From NCBI GenBank assembly GCA_035546335.1, contig DATKDP010000083.1:4781-68780 (forward strand): a stretch of 64,000 nt of DNA, written 5' to 3'. Under the pieces are notes generated by a model that saw nothing but the letters and a program-made list of their open reading frames with translations, had not been told where the DNA came from and ran no database searches. Below, in pieces: positions 49,119-57,210 of this stretch. The number at the start of each line of letters is the position of its first letter. Position 1 is the stretch's first letter. The translations under genes were made by a program, and so were the position numbers. This stretch comes from DATKDP01 sp035546335 (GTDB taxonomy: Bacteria; Acidobacteriota; Thermoanaerobaculia; Gp7-AA8).

Positions 49119-51707
49119 ATGACTCTCGCGCCACACAGCCGGCTCGACTCCTACGAGATCCTCGGTCCCGCAGGCGCCGGAGGCATGGGTGAGGTCTATG
49201 TCGCGCTCGATCCACGTCTCGGCAGGAAGCTCGCCATCAAGCTCATCGCTCCCGGCCTGGCATCCGATCGCAACGCCGTCACACGGTTCGCTCAGGAAGC
49301 GCGTTCGGCCTCGGGCCTCAATCATCCGAACATCGTCACGATCTACGACGTGAACCTCGAGGCGGAAACGCCCTACATCGCGATGGAGTTGATCGACGGA
49401 CGCGACCTGCGCGACCTTCTCGGTGACGGACAGCTCTCGACCCGCCGCACTCTCGACATCGCCGCGCAGGTTGCCGACGGGCTCGGCGCCGCGCACGAAA
49501 AAGGAATCGTCCACCGCGATCTCAAACCGGAGAACATCATGGTCACCAGGGAAGGGCTGGTGAAGATTCTCGACTTCGGCCTGGCCAAGCTCGTCCTCCC
49601 GAGCGGCAGCGAGACGACCACAGCGATGCGCACACCGATGCGCACACCGACGCGACCGGGCACGCTCCTCGGGACTGTCGGATACATGTCTCCCGAACAG
49701 GCCAGCGGCGAGGAGATCGACTATCGTTCCGATCAGTTCGCGTTCGGATCGATTCTCTACGAGATGGTGACCGGACATCGAGCATTCGAGGGAAAGACGG
49801 CAATCGACACTCTCTCGGCGATTCTTCACGACGATCCACAGCCGATCAGCCGCTTCAATGTCCGTATCCCGGCGCCCTTTCGCTGGATCATCGAACGATG
49901 CCTGGCCAAGGAGCCGTCGGAGCGTTATACGTCGACACGCGATCTGGCCAGAGAGCTGCGCACGCTGCGCGAGCGACTCTCCGAGGCGCCGATCTCCATC
50001 GAAGCGGAGTCGTCGCCGGTGGTTCGGCGCCTTCCGGCGGGAGCACTGATGATCGGCGCGCTCGTTCTCGCAGCGGCGATTCCGATCGCCATGCTCGTCG
50101 GCAAACGATCCTCGGTGAAGCAGGAGGCGACCATCGAGGCGCCACAGCCCGCCGGGCGACGACATCTGATGATCCTTCCCTTTCAGGATCTCGGCGGCGA
50201 ACAGGGTGGAGACTCGCTCGCCGCAGGGCTTTCAGAGATCGTCGGTACGAACCTGGCGCGGGTCTCCGAGATCGATGTCCTCCAACCGTCGTTCTCACAG
50301 CGCGCGTCCGAGCAGTCGCCATCCCAGCTGGCGAAGACCCTCGGAGCCGATCTTGTGCTGCGCGGCACGGTCCAGAGATCCGGCGAGGAAATGCGAATCA
50401 CCTTTTCGTTGCTCGACGCGGCGAGCGGGCGGATCATCACCGGCGACACGATCAGCGGAACGTCGGTCGACCCGTTCGCCTTGCAGGATCAGGTGGCCGA
50501 CGCTGTGTCGCGCGCGCTCCGCCTGCAGCTGCCCGCGTCGCGTCCGAACACTCTGCAATCGGGCGATCGCGATCGCTATCTGCAGGCGATCGGTTACCTG
50601 CAGCGCTACGAGAACGAGGCGTCGGTCGACGGCGCGATTCACCTTCTTCAGGAGCTCGGTTCACGACAACGTTCCGCGATGGTCGAAGCGGCGCTCGGTC
50701 GCGCACTGCTCCAGAAGTTCCGCCTCACGCGAGACCCCTCGTACGTCGATCAGGCGCGCCTCGCCTGCGAACGCGCGGCATCTCTCGATCGCAATCTCCC
50801 CGAAACGCTCGCGACGCTCGGGGAGCTGGCCAATGAGACTGGAAGGCCGGAGGAGGCGATCCGTCATTTCACCACGGCGCTCGCCCAGCAGCCGAACAGC
50901 GTCGACTTCCTTCTCGGACTCGCCGAGTCGTATCGTGCCGCGGGCAAGGGGGCGGAAGCGGAAACGACCTACCGACGGGCGATCGAGCTGCGACCACGAT
51001 TCTGGGGAAGTTACAACAGACTCGGAACTCTCCTTCTCCAGCAGAGCAAGGAAGAAGAGGCGATCGAGATGTTCCGTCACGTGATCCGCCTCTCACCCGA
51101 CAATCCGAGGGGCCATACCAATCTGGGTGTGGCGTACCAACGCCTCGCGATGTATGATCGCGCCATCGACGCATTCGAAAAATCGCTGGAGATCCAGCCT
51201 ACGCACGCCGCGGCGGCGAACCTCGGCACCTGCCATTTCTTTCTCGGCAGGTATGCGGAGGCTGCCGGCGCCTACCGCAGAGCGATCGCACTCGCTCCCG
51301 AGAATCTCTTTCTCTGGTCCAACCTCGGCGATGCACTCCGATGGACCTCAGGGGGTGAAGAGGAATCGAGCGCCGCCTACGATCGCGCGATCGCCCTTGC
51401 CGAGCGCGAGATCCGAATCAATCCGAAGAACGGCCTGGCGCACACCGTCCTGGCCGTCTCCCTCGCGAAACGGGGGAAGCTCGATCGGGCCCGCCGTCAC
51501 ATCACCACCGCCCTCGAGCTGGCGCCGGGCGATGCGGCGACGCTCTACCACGCTTCGATCGTCGCGGTTCTTCAGGGGAACACCGACGAGGCGATCGATC
51601 GGCTGCGGAAGGCGATCGATCAGGGATGGGAAAAGGATGAAGTGCGTCGCAACCCCGAGCTGAAGCCGCTTCGAGCCGATCCCGGGTTCCAACAACTGGT
51701 GCAATGA
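49119..51707 (+). CDS. membrane Ser/Thr protein kinase with TolB-like and TPR regions
   Basis: An 862-residue protein. The kinase domain (about 10-270) has GAGGMGEVYVALD, LAIKLIAPG, HRDLKPENIM, DFGLAKL and VGYMSPEQASG. One membrane helix (about 307-326, ALMIGALVLAAAIPIAMLVG) follows. The extracytoplasmic part begins with a TolB/CsgG-like fold (HLMILPFQDLGGEQGGDSLA, LVLRGTVQRSGEEM) and continues with eight or more TPRs, including AEAETTYRRAIELRP, GHTNLGVAYQRLAMYDRAID and AAGAYRRAIALAPENLFLW. It starts at ATG 49119, preceded by an imperfect site. Different sensor from the kinase at 41721. Confidence 0.92.
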   Translation: MTLAPHSRLDSYEILGPAGAGGMGEVYVALDPRLGRKLAIKLIAPGLASDRNAVTRFAQEARSASGLNHPNIVTIYDVNLEAETPYIAMELIDGRDLRDLLGDGQLSTRRTLDIAAQVADGLGAAHEKGIVHRDLKPENIMVTREGLVKILDFGLAKLVLPSGSETTTAMRTPMRTPTRPGTLLGTVGYMSPEQASGEEIDYRSDQFAFGSILYEMVTGHRAFEGKTAIDTLSAILHDDPQPISRFNVRIPAPFRWIIERCLAKEPSERYTSTRDLARELRTLRERLSEAPISIEAESSPVVRRLPAGALMIGALVLAAAIPIAMLVGKRSSVKQEATIEAPQPAGRRHLMILPFQDLGGEQGGDSLAAGLSEIVGTNLARVSEIDVLQPSFSQRASEQSPSQLAKTLGADLVLRGTVQRSGEEMRITFSLLDAASGRIITGDTISGTSVDPFALQDQVADAVSRALRLQLPASRPNTLQSGDRDRYLQAIGYLQRYENEASVDGAIHLLQELGSRQRSAMVEAALGRALLQKFRLTRDPSYVDQARLACERAASLDRNLPETLATLGELANETGRPEEAIRHFTTALAQQPNSVDFLLGLAESYRAAGKGAEAETTYRRAIELRPRFWGSYNRLGTLLLQQSKEEEAIEMFRHVIRLSPDNPRGHTNLGVAYQRLAMYDRAIDAFEKSLEIQPTHAAAANLGTCHFFLGRYAEAAGAYRRAIALAPENLFLWSNLGDALRWTSGGEEESSAAYDRAIALAEREIRINPKNGLAHTVLAVSLAKRGKLDRARRHITTALELAPGDAATLYHASIVAVLQGNTDEAIDRLRKAIDQGWEKDEVRRNPELKPLRADPGFQQLVQ

Positions 51708-51723
51708 GAAAGAGAGAAAGACG

Positions 51724-52218
51724 ATGAAAAAACAGATCCCGGTCTACCTCGCGGCACTTTTGCTCCTGGCAATCGGTGCCTGCATTCCCCATGCGCCCAC
51801 CGTACCTCCTCCTCCGCCGCCACCGGCCACGACCGACTGCGTACCACAGGAGCCCGACCGCAGCCGCAGAACGCCTCGATCGCTCAACATCCACGTCACA
51901 CCCGACACCTCGGCTCCGGGCGGGTATACGGTGAAGACCACGCCACCAACCGACCGGGTCTCGATGTCCTACGGCGACTGGGCGCGCTGGAACGTGATCG
52001 CGCCGACCGGCAATGTCACCGACGTGAAGATCATTTTCCAGGGAACGCCACCGGCAACGTACGTCAGCTGCAGCCAGAACGCGACCTCACGAGTCTGGAC
52101 GTGCGAGTCGATGACCTTCTGTTCGAGCTCGCCGCCGGAAACGGTCAAATACGACGTCACAGTCACAATCGACGGATACGCCATTCTCGAGGATCCGTTC
52201 ATGATCATCGATCCCTGA
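51724..52218 (+). CDS. hypothetical lipoprotein, 164 aa
   Basis: Signal with lipobox LAIGAC (C20), then a run of seven prolines and a beta-rich domain with four cysteines (YVSCSQNATSRVWTC and TFCSSSPPETVKYDVTV). It lies 16 bp after the kinase and is probably co-transcribed. ATG 51724 follows GAGAAAGACG. Family unknown to me; the hydrophilic domain resembles small Ig-like surface domains. Confidence 0.75.
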   Translation: MKKQIPVYLAALLLLAIGACIPHAPTVPPPPPPPATTDCVPQEPDRSRRTPRSLNIHVTPDTSAPGGYTVKTTPPTDRVSMSYGDWARWNVIAPTGNVTDVKIIFQGTPPATYVSCSQNATSRVWTCESMTFCSSSPPETVKYDVTVTIDGYAILEDPFMIIDP

Positions 52219-52224
52219 GGGCGA

Positions 52225-53421
52225 TCAGGACGACGCATCAGCGAAGTACTCGACGATCCGCTCCACGCCGGTGCGAAACTCCTCGACCGGCGGCAGGAGC
52301 GACACGACCAGAAACGCTTCCGTCGCGAAGTCGAAAAAGTATCCGGGCTGCACGAGGACGCCGCATTCGGAGAGGAGCGCGAGCACAAGATCCTCTTCCG
52401 CCATCAGCCGCGGCACGCGCAGCACCGCTGACCAACCCCCCTCGATGGGAAGAAGATCCACGGCCAAGTTGCGAGAGACGGTGTCCCGCAGGCACTCGAG
52501 GTTTCCTTCGATCCGCGTCATGACGCGGCCGCGCATCATTCGCCCCAGCGGGAGAATGTCGGACAGTGCCGCCTGCACCGGCGTCGCGACGGAGAGAAAA
52601 TTGTCGGCAATCAATTCGAGCGCCTCGAGGGCGCGGCGGCGCTGCGTCATCGGGCCACCGGCGCGAATCCAGCCGAGCTTCCAGTGCGGCAGGGCGGCAC
52701 TCTTCGACAATCCGCCGAGCGAAAACGAGAGGACATCGTCACGGCGCGCGGCGGATGGCGCTGCATCGGGGCGCCGCCCGAGGGGGTAATCGCAAAAGAC
52801 CTCATCGGACAACAGCGCGATGTCGCGGCTGCGGCAGACCTCGGCGATCGCATCCTGCTCGTCCAATGTGAGGCAGGATCCCGTCGGATTGTTGGGATGG
52901 ATCACGACGACCGCGCGCACTCCTGGATCGATCTGCCGCACGACCGCCTCCACATCGACCGCCCATCGCCGTGATGATCCGGCGTCCACGAGGTCGAGGG
53001 CAACGTGCCGCGTCTGTCCCAGCTCTGCCGCCACGAGATGCTCGATGAGCGGATACGACGGCGTCATCGACACGACGCCGTCGCCCGCATCGAGGAGCAG
53101 CTTGAACAGGAAGGAGTACGCCTCGCTCGTCGAGGCGGTGAGGATCAGATCGTCGGGTGACACCCGATCGCCCGCCACCGACAGATCGCTCGCGAGCGCC
53201 TCACGCGCCGACCGCAGCCCCCTCGGATCAGGCTGATACGGAGCCGCGGCACCCCTGGCCAGAGCAGCGGCCAGGGCGTCCGCCGGGTAGGAAAGTCCGA
53301 CCTGTGTCGGATTGGTCTGCGTCAGATCGATCGTCGGGAGCCCTCGACCCTCACGCTCCCGTCTGGCGATCGCGATCCGATTCGCCCGGGCACTCCAGTC
53401 GAGCCTCCTGGAAAAACTCAT
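52225..53421 (-). CDS. PLP-dependent aminotransferase, class I/II
   Basis: A 398-residue fold-type I enzyme. Seen are YQPDPRGLRSAREALA, TASTSEAYSFLFKLLLDAGD, HPNNPTGSCLT (Asn of the NNPTG motif), SDEVFCDYPLG and the PLP lysine in SLGGLSKSAALPHWKLGWI, with a closing Arg region GYFFDFATEAFLVVSL. It resembles aspartate/alanine-type aminotransferases; the substrate is undetermined. Start chosen at ATG 53421 (MSFSRRLDWS); the frame to 53655 has no family match. Converges with the lipoprotein gene (6 bp gap). Confidence 0.92.
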   Translation of the reverse strand: MSFSRRLDWSARANRIAIARREREGRGLPTIDLTQTNPTQVGLSYPADALAAALARGAAAPYQPDPRGLRSAREALASDLSVAGDRVSPDDLILTASTSEAYSFLFKLLLDAGDGVVSMTPSYPLIEHLVAAELGQTRHVALDLVDAGSSRRWAVDVEAVVRQIDPGVRAVVVIHPNNPTGSCLTLDEQDAIAEVCRSRDIALLSDEVFCDYPLGRRPDAAPSAARRDDVLSFSLGGLSKSAALPHWKLGWIRAGGPMTQRRRALEALELIADNFLSVATPVQAALSDILPLGRMMRGRVMTRIEGNLECLRDTVSRNLAVDLLPIEGGWSAVLRVPRLMAEEDLVLALLSECGVLVQPGYFFDFATEAFLVVSLLPPVEEFRTGVERIVEYFADASS

Positions 53422-53632
53422 TGCGACGCGAGAATACCCTCGAAGGAGGCCTTCCTGCGGTGACATCGACGATCCTTGGAATTCATGGTAACGCAGACGA
53501 CCGCCGCCGGCGGGCGAGCCCGCGGCACAAGGGTCGCTGTCGCTGAGCTCTGAAACACGCCCCGGCAGGATTCTTGCGACCTTCGTTACGAGGGTGGCAT
53601 GATCCGTCCAGTCGTCCACCGAAAGGAGACGT

Positions 53633-53824
53633 ATGAGCAAGCAGATCAACGTCAATCCCGATCACTACAAAACCGCAGGACGTGAACGACCGGGCGATGG
53701 GATCGTCCAGAAGTATCGGAAGGAGGAAGTGAGAACGGCACACAGCAAGACGCGCAACTTCATTCCCGGCGCGGCACCGGTCGGCGCCAGCAACCGGAAG
53801 GAAAAGCGCGAAAGCGGGAAGTAG
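53633..53824 (+). CDS. small basic conserved protein, 63 aa
   Basis: A 63-residue Lys/Arg-rich polypeptide (MSKQINVNPDHYKTAGRERP, then an EEVRTAHSKTRNF segment and KEKRESGK tail). AAAGGAGA lies 6 bases before the ATG, an excellent ribosome site in a place where shadows would not have one. The N-terminus INVNPDHYK looks like a conserved motif; there is no signal or TM. The function is unknown. Confidence 0.65.
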   Translation: MSKQINVNPDHYKTAGRERPGDGIVQKYRKEEVRTAHSKTRNFIPGAAPVGASNRKEKRESGK

Positions 53825-53839
53825 TTACCATCGCACACG

Positions 53840-53863
53840 TGGCTGGACATTCCGATGTCCAGC
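53840..53863. repeat. variant palindrome with compensated stem
   Basis: GGCTGGACAT, loop TCCG, ATGTCCAGCC: same length and loop as the common repeat, but three stem positions differ on both arms so pairing is kept. It faces the copy at 53916. Confidence 0.75.
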
Positions 53864-53915
53864 CCGTAACGCCGACGACGATCGTACCCATGGCTCACAT
53901 CATCGCCCGTCACCG

Positions 53916-53939
53916 GGCCGAAGATCGGAATCTTGGGCC
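53916..53939. repeat. palindromic repeat, copy 9 (inverted)
   Basis: GGCCGAAGAT CGGA ATCTTGGGCC, one mismatch in the right arm. Left flank CGTCACCG and, further left, GATCGTACCCATGG as in the copies near 22940 (inverse). Confidence 0.82.
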
Positions 53940-53971
53940 ACATGAAAACGATCGTCCTCGTCCCAGATCCA

Positions 53972-54304
53972 CTATCTCGTCTCGGCGGCGACACGTCGCA
54001 CCTGCTCCGCGATCGCCGCCGTGCCGGCCTGGACGACCGTCGCCGAATCGAACCGCCCGAGGATCGGATCATGGACGCCGCGGCGGATGAGCTCGCGGCG
54101 CAGCGCGATGAAGCGCTCCCACAACTCCTTCCCGATCGCTCGCGCCTCTCGCTGATTGCGATCCAGCGCCGTGCCAAGCCGTTCCTCGACCCCTTCGGTT
54201 GCCCGCTCCATTTCTTCAGCCAGGCTGGCGGCGGCACGCGCGATCTCCTCGCCGGTGAGGGGCCTTGCTTCGATCTCCTGCTCCATCGTCGGATCCCCGG
54301 CCAT
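53972..54304 (-). CDS. hypothetical protein, 110 aa, coupled to an aminotransferase
   Basis: An Arg/Glu-rich helical protein (EEIARAAASLAEEMERATEG, GKELWERFIALRRELIRRG) with a final Ala-rich helix. Its ATG at 54304 directly follows the stop of the aminotransferase gene (TGAATG), suggesting translational coupling; ATG 54286 is an alternative. No signal, TM or family recognised. Coiled-coil character suggests a partner protein. Confidence 0.65.
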   Translation of the reverse strand: MAGDPTMEQEIEARPLTGEEIARAAASLAEEMERATEGVEERLGTALDRNQREARAIGKELWERFIALRRELIRRGVHDPILGRFDSATVVQAGTAAIAEQVRRVAAETR

Positions 54305-55633
54305 TCATCGCAGTCGATTCAGAACCTGGCGCACCCGCCCAAGTCCGGCCACGATCTCTTCGGGGGACGCGGCACCGACCGAAAGTCGCATCCATCCGTC
54401 CTCGCGCTGAAGGCCGAACGCCTGGAAAGGAACGACGGCGAACCCCGCCTCGTCGAGCAGCAGCTCGCGAATCTGATCGTTCGACTCGATCGGCGTCTCC
54501 CCCGCCAGCCGGCCGAACAGATCGAAGCGAGCCGACAGGTAGATGGCTCCCTGAGGCGGAATCGAATCGACGGGGAGTCCCTCCCGCTTCATCGCCTGGA
54601 AGCCGTCGTGAAGCAGATCGAGCCGGCGTTTCGCTTCTTTCGTCATGCGCCGTCGCGCTCGATCGACCGCTTCGGAGTCCGCGAGAAGCCGTGCGGTGGC
54701 GACCTGCTCGGGCTTGGGTGCCCACGCGCCGACGTGCCCCAGGATGTCGCGCATCCGGAACGCAATCCAGGGGGGAGCCGCGCACCACCCTACGCGCAGA
54801 CCGGTGGCCGCGAATGCCTTCGAGATTCCGTCGACGATCACCGTCCACGCAGCTGCTTCCGGAACGACCTCCGGCGGCGTGTAGTGCCGCACGTCACCGA
54901 ACGTCAGCATCCAGTAGATGTGATCCCAGAGGATGAAAAGCGAGCGGTCGCCGCGTTCGGCACGACGGCGATTCTCATCGACGACAAGCTGTGCGATCTT
55001 CTCGATCTCGCCGCGCGCGAGCACGGTTCCCGTCGGGTTGAGCGGCGTATTGATGCAGATGAGTCGCACACCGTCGATCAGCGGTGCGATCATTTCCGCC
55101 GTCGGAAGAAAATTCGTCTCTGCGGACGTCGGAATCTCCACCGGAACGCCGCCCGTGAGAAACGTATAGTGATTGTTGTTCCATGACGGAGTGGGGTAGA
55201 GCACCTTCTCGCCCGGTTGAACCAGCGTCATGTATGCGGCGAAGATGATCGGGCGGGCGCCTCCGGCGATGAGCACCGATTCGATTGGATAGGCGAGCCC
55301 CAGCTCCCGCTCGTACAGCCGAACGACCTCGTTGCGCAGCTCCGGAAGGCCGTCGGCCGGGGGATAGTTCGTTGCGCCGCTCGCCAGCGCGTCGTTGATC
55401 CCTCGCTCGAGCTCCGGAGGAATCCGGAACTCCGAAGGCGAAAAGTCGCCGACCGTGAGATTGCAGACCGTGCGACCGCTCCCCTTCAGATCGCGAATCT
55501 CTGCGGCGATCTTCAGGATCTCCGAGCCGACCAGTCCCCGCGCGATGGACGACAGCCCCCGCACTTCTTCCGACGCGAGATCTTCCGGGCGCGGAAAGTA
55601 GAGCCGCGCATCCACGGTCGTGGTCGTCGTCAT
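54305..55633 (-). CDS. PLP-dependent aminotransferase (aspartate-type)
   Basis: A 442-residue aminotransferase with NLTVGDFSPSEFRIP, TNYPPADGLPELRNEV, INTPLNPTGTVLARGE, ILWDHIYWMLTFG, PLP lysine in VDGISKAFAATGLRVGW and the late RLSVGAASPEEIVAGL with a substrate Arg. Longer than the other one at 52225 and only distantly related. ATG 55633 (MTTTTTVDARLYF) is preferred over 55642. The neighbours give no pathway, so the amino donor is unknown. Confidence 0.9.
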   Translation of the reverse strand: MTTTTTVDARLYFPRPEDLASEEVRGLSSIARGLVGSEILKIAAEIRDLKGSGRTVCNLTVGDFSPSEFRIPPELERGINDALASGATNYPPADGLPELRNEVVRLYERELGLAYPIESVLIAGGARPIIFAAYMTLVQPGEKVLYPTPSWNNNHYTFLTGGVPVEIPTSAETNFLPTAEMIAPLIDGVRLICINTPLNPTGTVLARGEIEKIAQLVVDENRRRAERGDRSLFILWDHIYWMLTFGDVRHYTPPEVVPEAAAWTVIVDGISKAFAATGLRVGWCAAPPWIAFRMRDILGHVGAWAPKPEQVATARLLADSEAVDRARRRMTKEAKRRLDLLHDGFQAMKREGLPVDSIPPQGAIYLSARFDLFGRLAGETPIESNDQIRELLLDEAGFAVVPFQAFGLQREDGWMRLSVGAASPEEIVAGLGRVRQVLNRLR

Positions 55634-55706
55634 CGCCCGCATACTAACTCATGCGACTCGATCCCGCACCCGGCGGCCTTCCTCCCGTCGCCGGTCCCGC
55701 GGGGAG

Positions 55707-55738
55707 AGCGGGCGTCCCGCGCCCACCCCTGGTGCAAG
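55707..55738. repeat. family D hairpin repeat, second copy
   Basis: GAGCGGGCGTCCCGCGCCC followed by ACCCCTGGTGCAA; matches 40905 with three changes. It lies between the FKBP gene's end and the aminotransferase start. Confidence 0.5.
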
Positions 55739-55761
55739 GGCTCGAGCCAATCTCGCGCAAC

Positions 55762-56562
55762 TCAGCGAATGGCGATCAGCTCGACCTCGAAAGTCAGCAG
55801 TCCCTGCGGCTTCGACGGGTCTCGCGCATAGGCGAGTTTTGCAGGAATCCAGAAACGACGAATCTCTCCTTCGACCATGAGCTGGAGCCCTTCCCTCCAA
55901 CCCGCGATCACCTCGCGCAACGCCAGCTCCACGGGGGATCCACGCGGAATCGACGAGTCGAACATCGTTCCGTCGCTCGTCCATCCGGTGTAGTGGACAA
56001 CGACACGGCTCGACCGCTTCGGGTGAACGGTCCCCGATCCATCCTTCAGAACGATCGACGCGAGACCGGACGGCGTGTGGAGCGCATCCGCCGGCGGCGT
56101 CGTCAGATGCTCGGGGGGGTCGGGGACGCGGAGAATCTCGAGCAGTTCGGCCTCGATCACCAGTCCGCCCGGCCGTCTGGTCTTCCCCTGCGATGCGAGA
56201 CTCTCGGGGATCCAGAATTGCCGTGTCTCTCCTTCGATCATCTCCAGCATTCCCTCCCTCCAACCGGGGATCATACTCGGCACTGCCAGAAGCACCGCGC
56301 GCGGCTCCTGCACGGCGTCGATCTGGTTGCCGTCCCCGTCCCAGACGACATAACGGATCTTCACCACGTCATTCTCGCGCGGATGATCGGCGCCATCGCC
56401 CTCGACGAGGGAGACCCAGGCGACGCCATTCGGGAGGAGAGTTGCCTCGGGGGGTCTGTTCGGGGCGGGGCGCGGAGACGACTGCGCGGGAAGGGGTCCG
56501 ACCGAAGTGAGGAAGACGAAAGACGCGAGAACGAGGAAACGCATCGATGAGGTGGTTGTCAT
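55762..56562 (-). CDS. secreted peptidyl-prolyl isomerase with two FKBP domains
   Basis: A 266-residue protein. Signal peptide MRFLVLASFVFLTSVGPLPA. FKBP domain 1 (about 40-145) has VKIRYVVWDGDGNQIDA, PGWREGMLEMIEGETRQFWI. Domain 2 (about 165-266) has VVVHYTGWTSDGTMFDSS, AGWREGLQLMVEGEIRRFWI and the end FEVELIAI. The second keeps the typical FDSS and aromatic pocket residues, whereas the first has diverged (no FDS), so catalysis is probably in domain 2. It would assist periplasmic folding. ATG 56562 preferred among three clustered ATGs. Confidence 0.9.
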   Translation of the reverse strand: MTTTSSMRFLVLASFVFLTSVGPLPAQSSPRPAPNRPPEATLLPNGVAWVSLVEGDGADHPRENDVVKIRYVVWDGDGNQIDAVQEPRAVLLAVPSMIPGWREGMLEMIEGETRQFWIPESLASQGKTRRPGGLVIEAELLEILRVPDPPEHLTTPPADALHTPSGLASIVLKDGSGTVHPKRSSRVVVHYTGWTSDGTMFDSSIPRGSPVELALREVIAGWREGLQLMVEGEIRRFWIPAKLAYARDPSKPQGLLTFEVELIAIR

Positions 56563-56645
56563 GATCATGATTGCGCTCGTTGATCCAGATGCGACCGGCC
56601 AGGCGCGCCGTGGTTCGCCGGCAGCTCGAGCATCGATCGGGATGA

Positions 56646-56676
56646 TGAAAACGGCCGCCCGTACATGGGCGGCCGC
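56646..56676 (-). terminator. terminator of the HU gene
   Basis: On the minus strand GGCCGCCC, loop ATGTAC, GGGCGGCC followed by GTTTTC: a strong 8-bp GC stem and short T run, 27 bases past the HU stop. Confidence 0.8.
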
Positions 56677-56700
56677 CGTGCCCGGATACATGGAACGATG

Positions 56701-56997
56701 CTATTTCTTGACGCCGAGAATGGCATCCTTCGCCGCCTTGGCAACGCGGAACTTGACCACGCGCTTGGCTGGGATCTTGATCGCCTCTCCGGTGGCGGGG
56801 TTGCGACCGGTGCGCGCCTTGCGATTCACGAGAACCAGCTTCCCCAGACCGGGAACGGTGAAGCTCTTCTTCGCTTCCCTGTAGGCGAGCTGCGCGAGCT
56901 CTTCGAGCACGTCGGTTGCAGCCTTCTTCGTGATTCCGGTCTTTTCGGCGAGGTGCTGTGCAATCTGCGATTTGGTCATCGGCTTGGCCTGAGCCAT
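56701..56997 (-). CDS. hup: HU-family DNA-binding protein
   Basis: A 98-residue nucleoid protein. The family core is textbook: MTKSQIAQHLAEKTGITKKA, VLEELAQLA, GLGKLVLVNRKARTGRNPAT GEAIKIPAKRVVKFRVAKAAK (the beta-arm RTGRNPATG with the intercalating Pro). It binds and bends DNA. Monocistronic, with an AT-rich upstream region and its own terminator, as expected for a strongly expressed gene. Confidence 0.96.
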   Translation of the reverse strand: MAQAKPMTKSQIAQHLAEKTGITKKAATDVLEELAQLAYREAKKSFTVPGLGKLVLVNRKARTGRNPATGEAIKIPAKRVVKFRVAKAAKDAILGVKK

Positions 56998-56999
56998 AG

Positions 57000-57175
57000 A
57001 ACGTCTCCTTTACCCTCTGATGAATTCCTGTCGTCGTTTGTTGCCGTCGCCGCACGAATGCAACTGGCGGACTCTAGCGGGAAGCGAGGTTCGAGTGCAA
57101 GAGAAAAATGAATTGATTTCGCGAAATCGTGATGCAATTCACATTCTTTTGCAAGTACGCGGACTCCCCCGCCGT
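57000..57175 (-). promoter_or_regulatory. AT-rich HU promoter region
   Basis: The stretch 57095-57160 is strikingly AT-rich for this GC-rich DNA. It has TTGCAT and TTGCAA boxes on the minus strand that could serve as -35 elements, but no convincing -10 could be fixed. A perfect 14-bp palindrome (57115-57128) lies inside. Confidence 0.55.
57115..57128. promoter_or_regulatory. perfect palindrome GATTTCGCGAAATC upstream of HU
   Basis: A 14-bp perfect dyad about 120 bases before the HU start, within its AT-rich promoter region. Position and symmetry suggest an operator; the factor is unknown. Confidence 0.4.
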
Positions 57176-57210
57176 CGAGGTCGTCAGAGGATGTGCCGCG
57201 CCGTTGTAGA

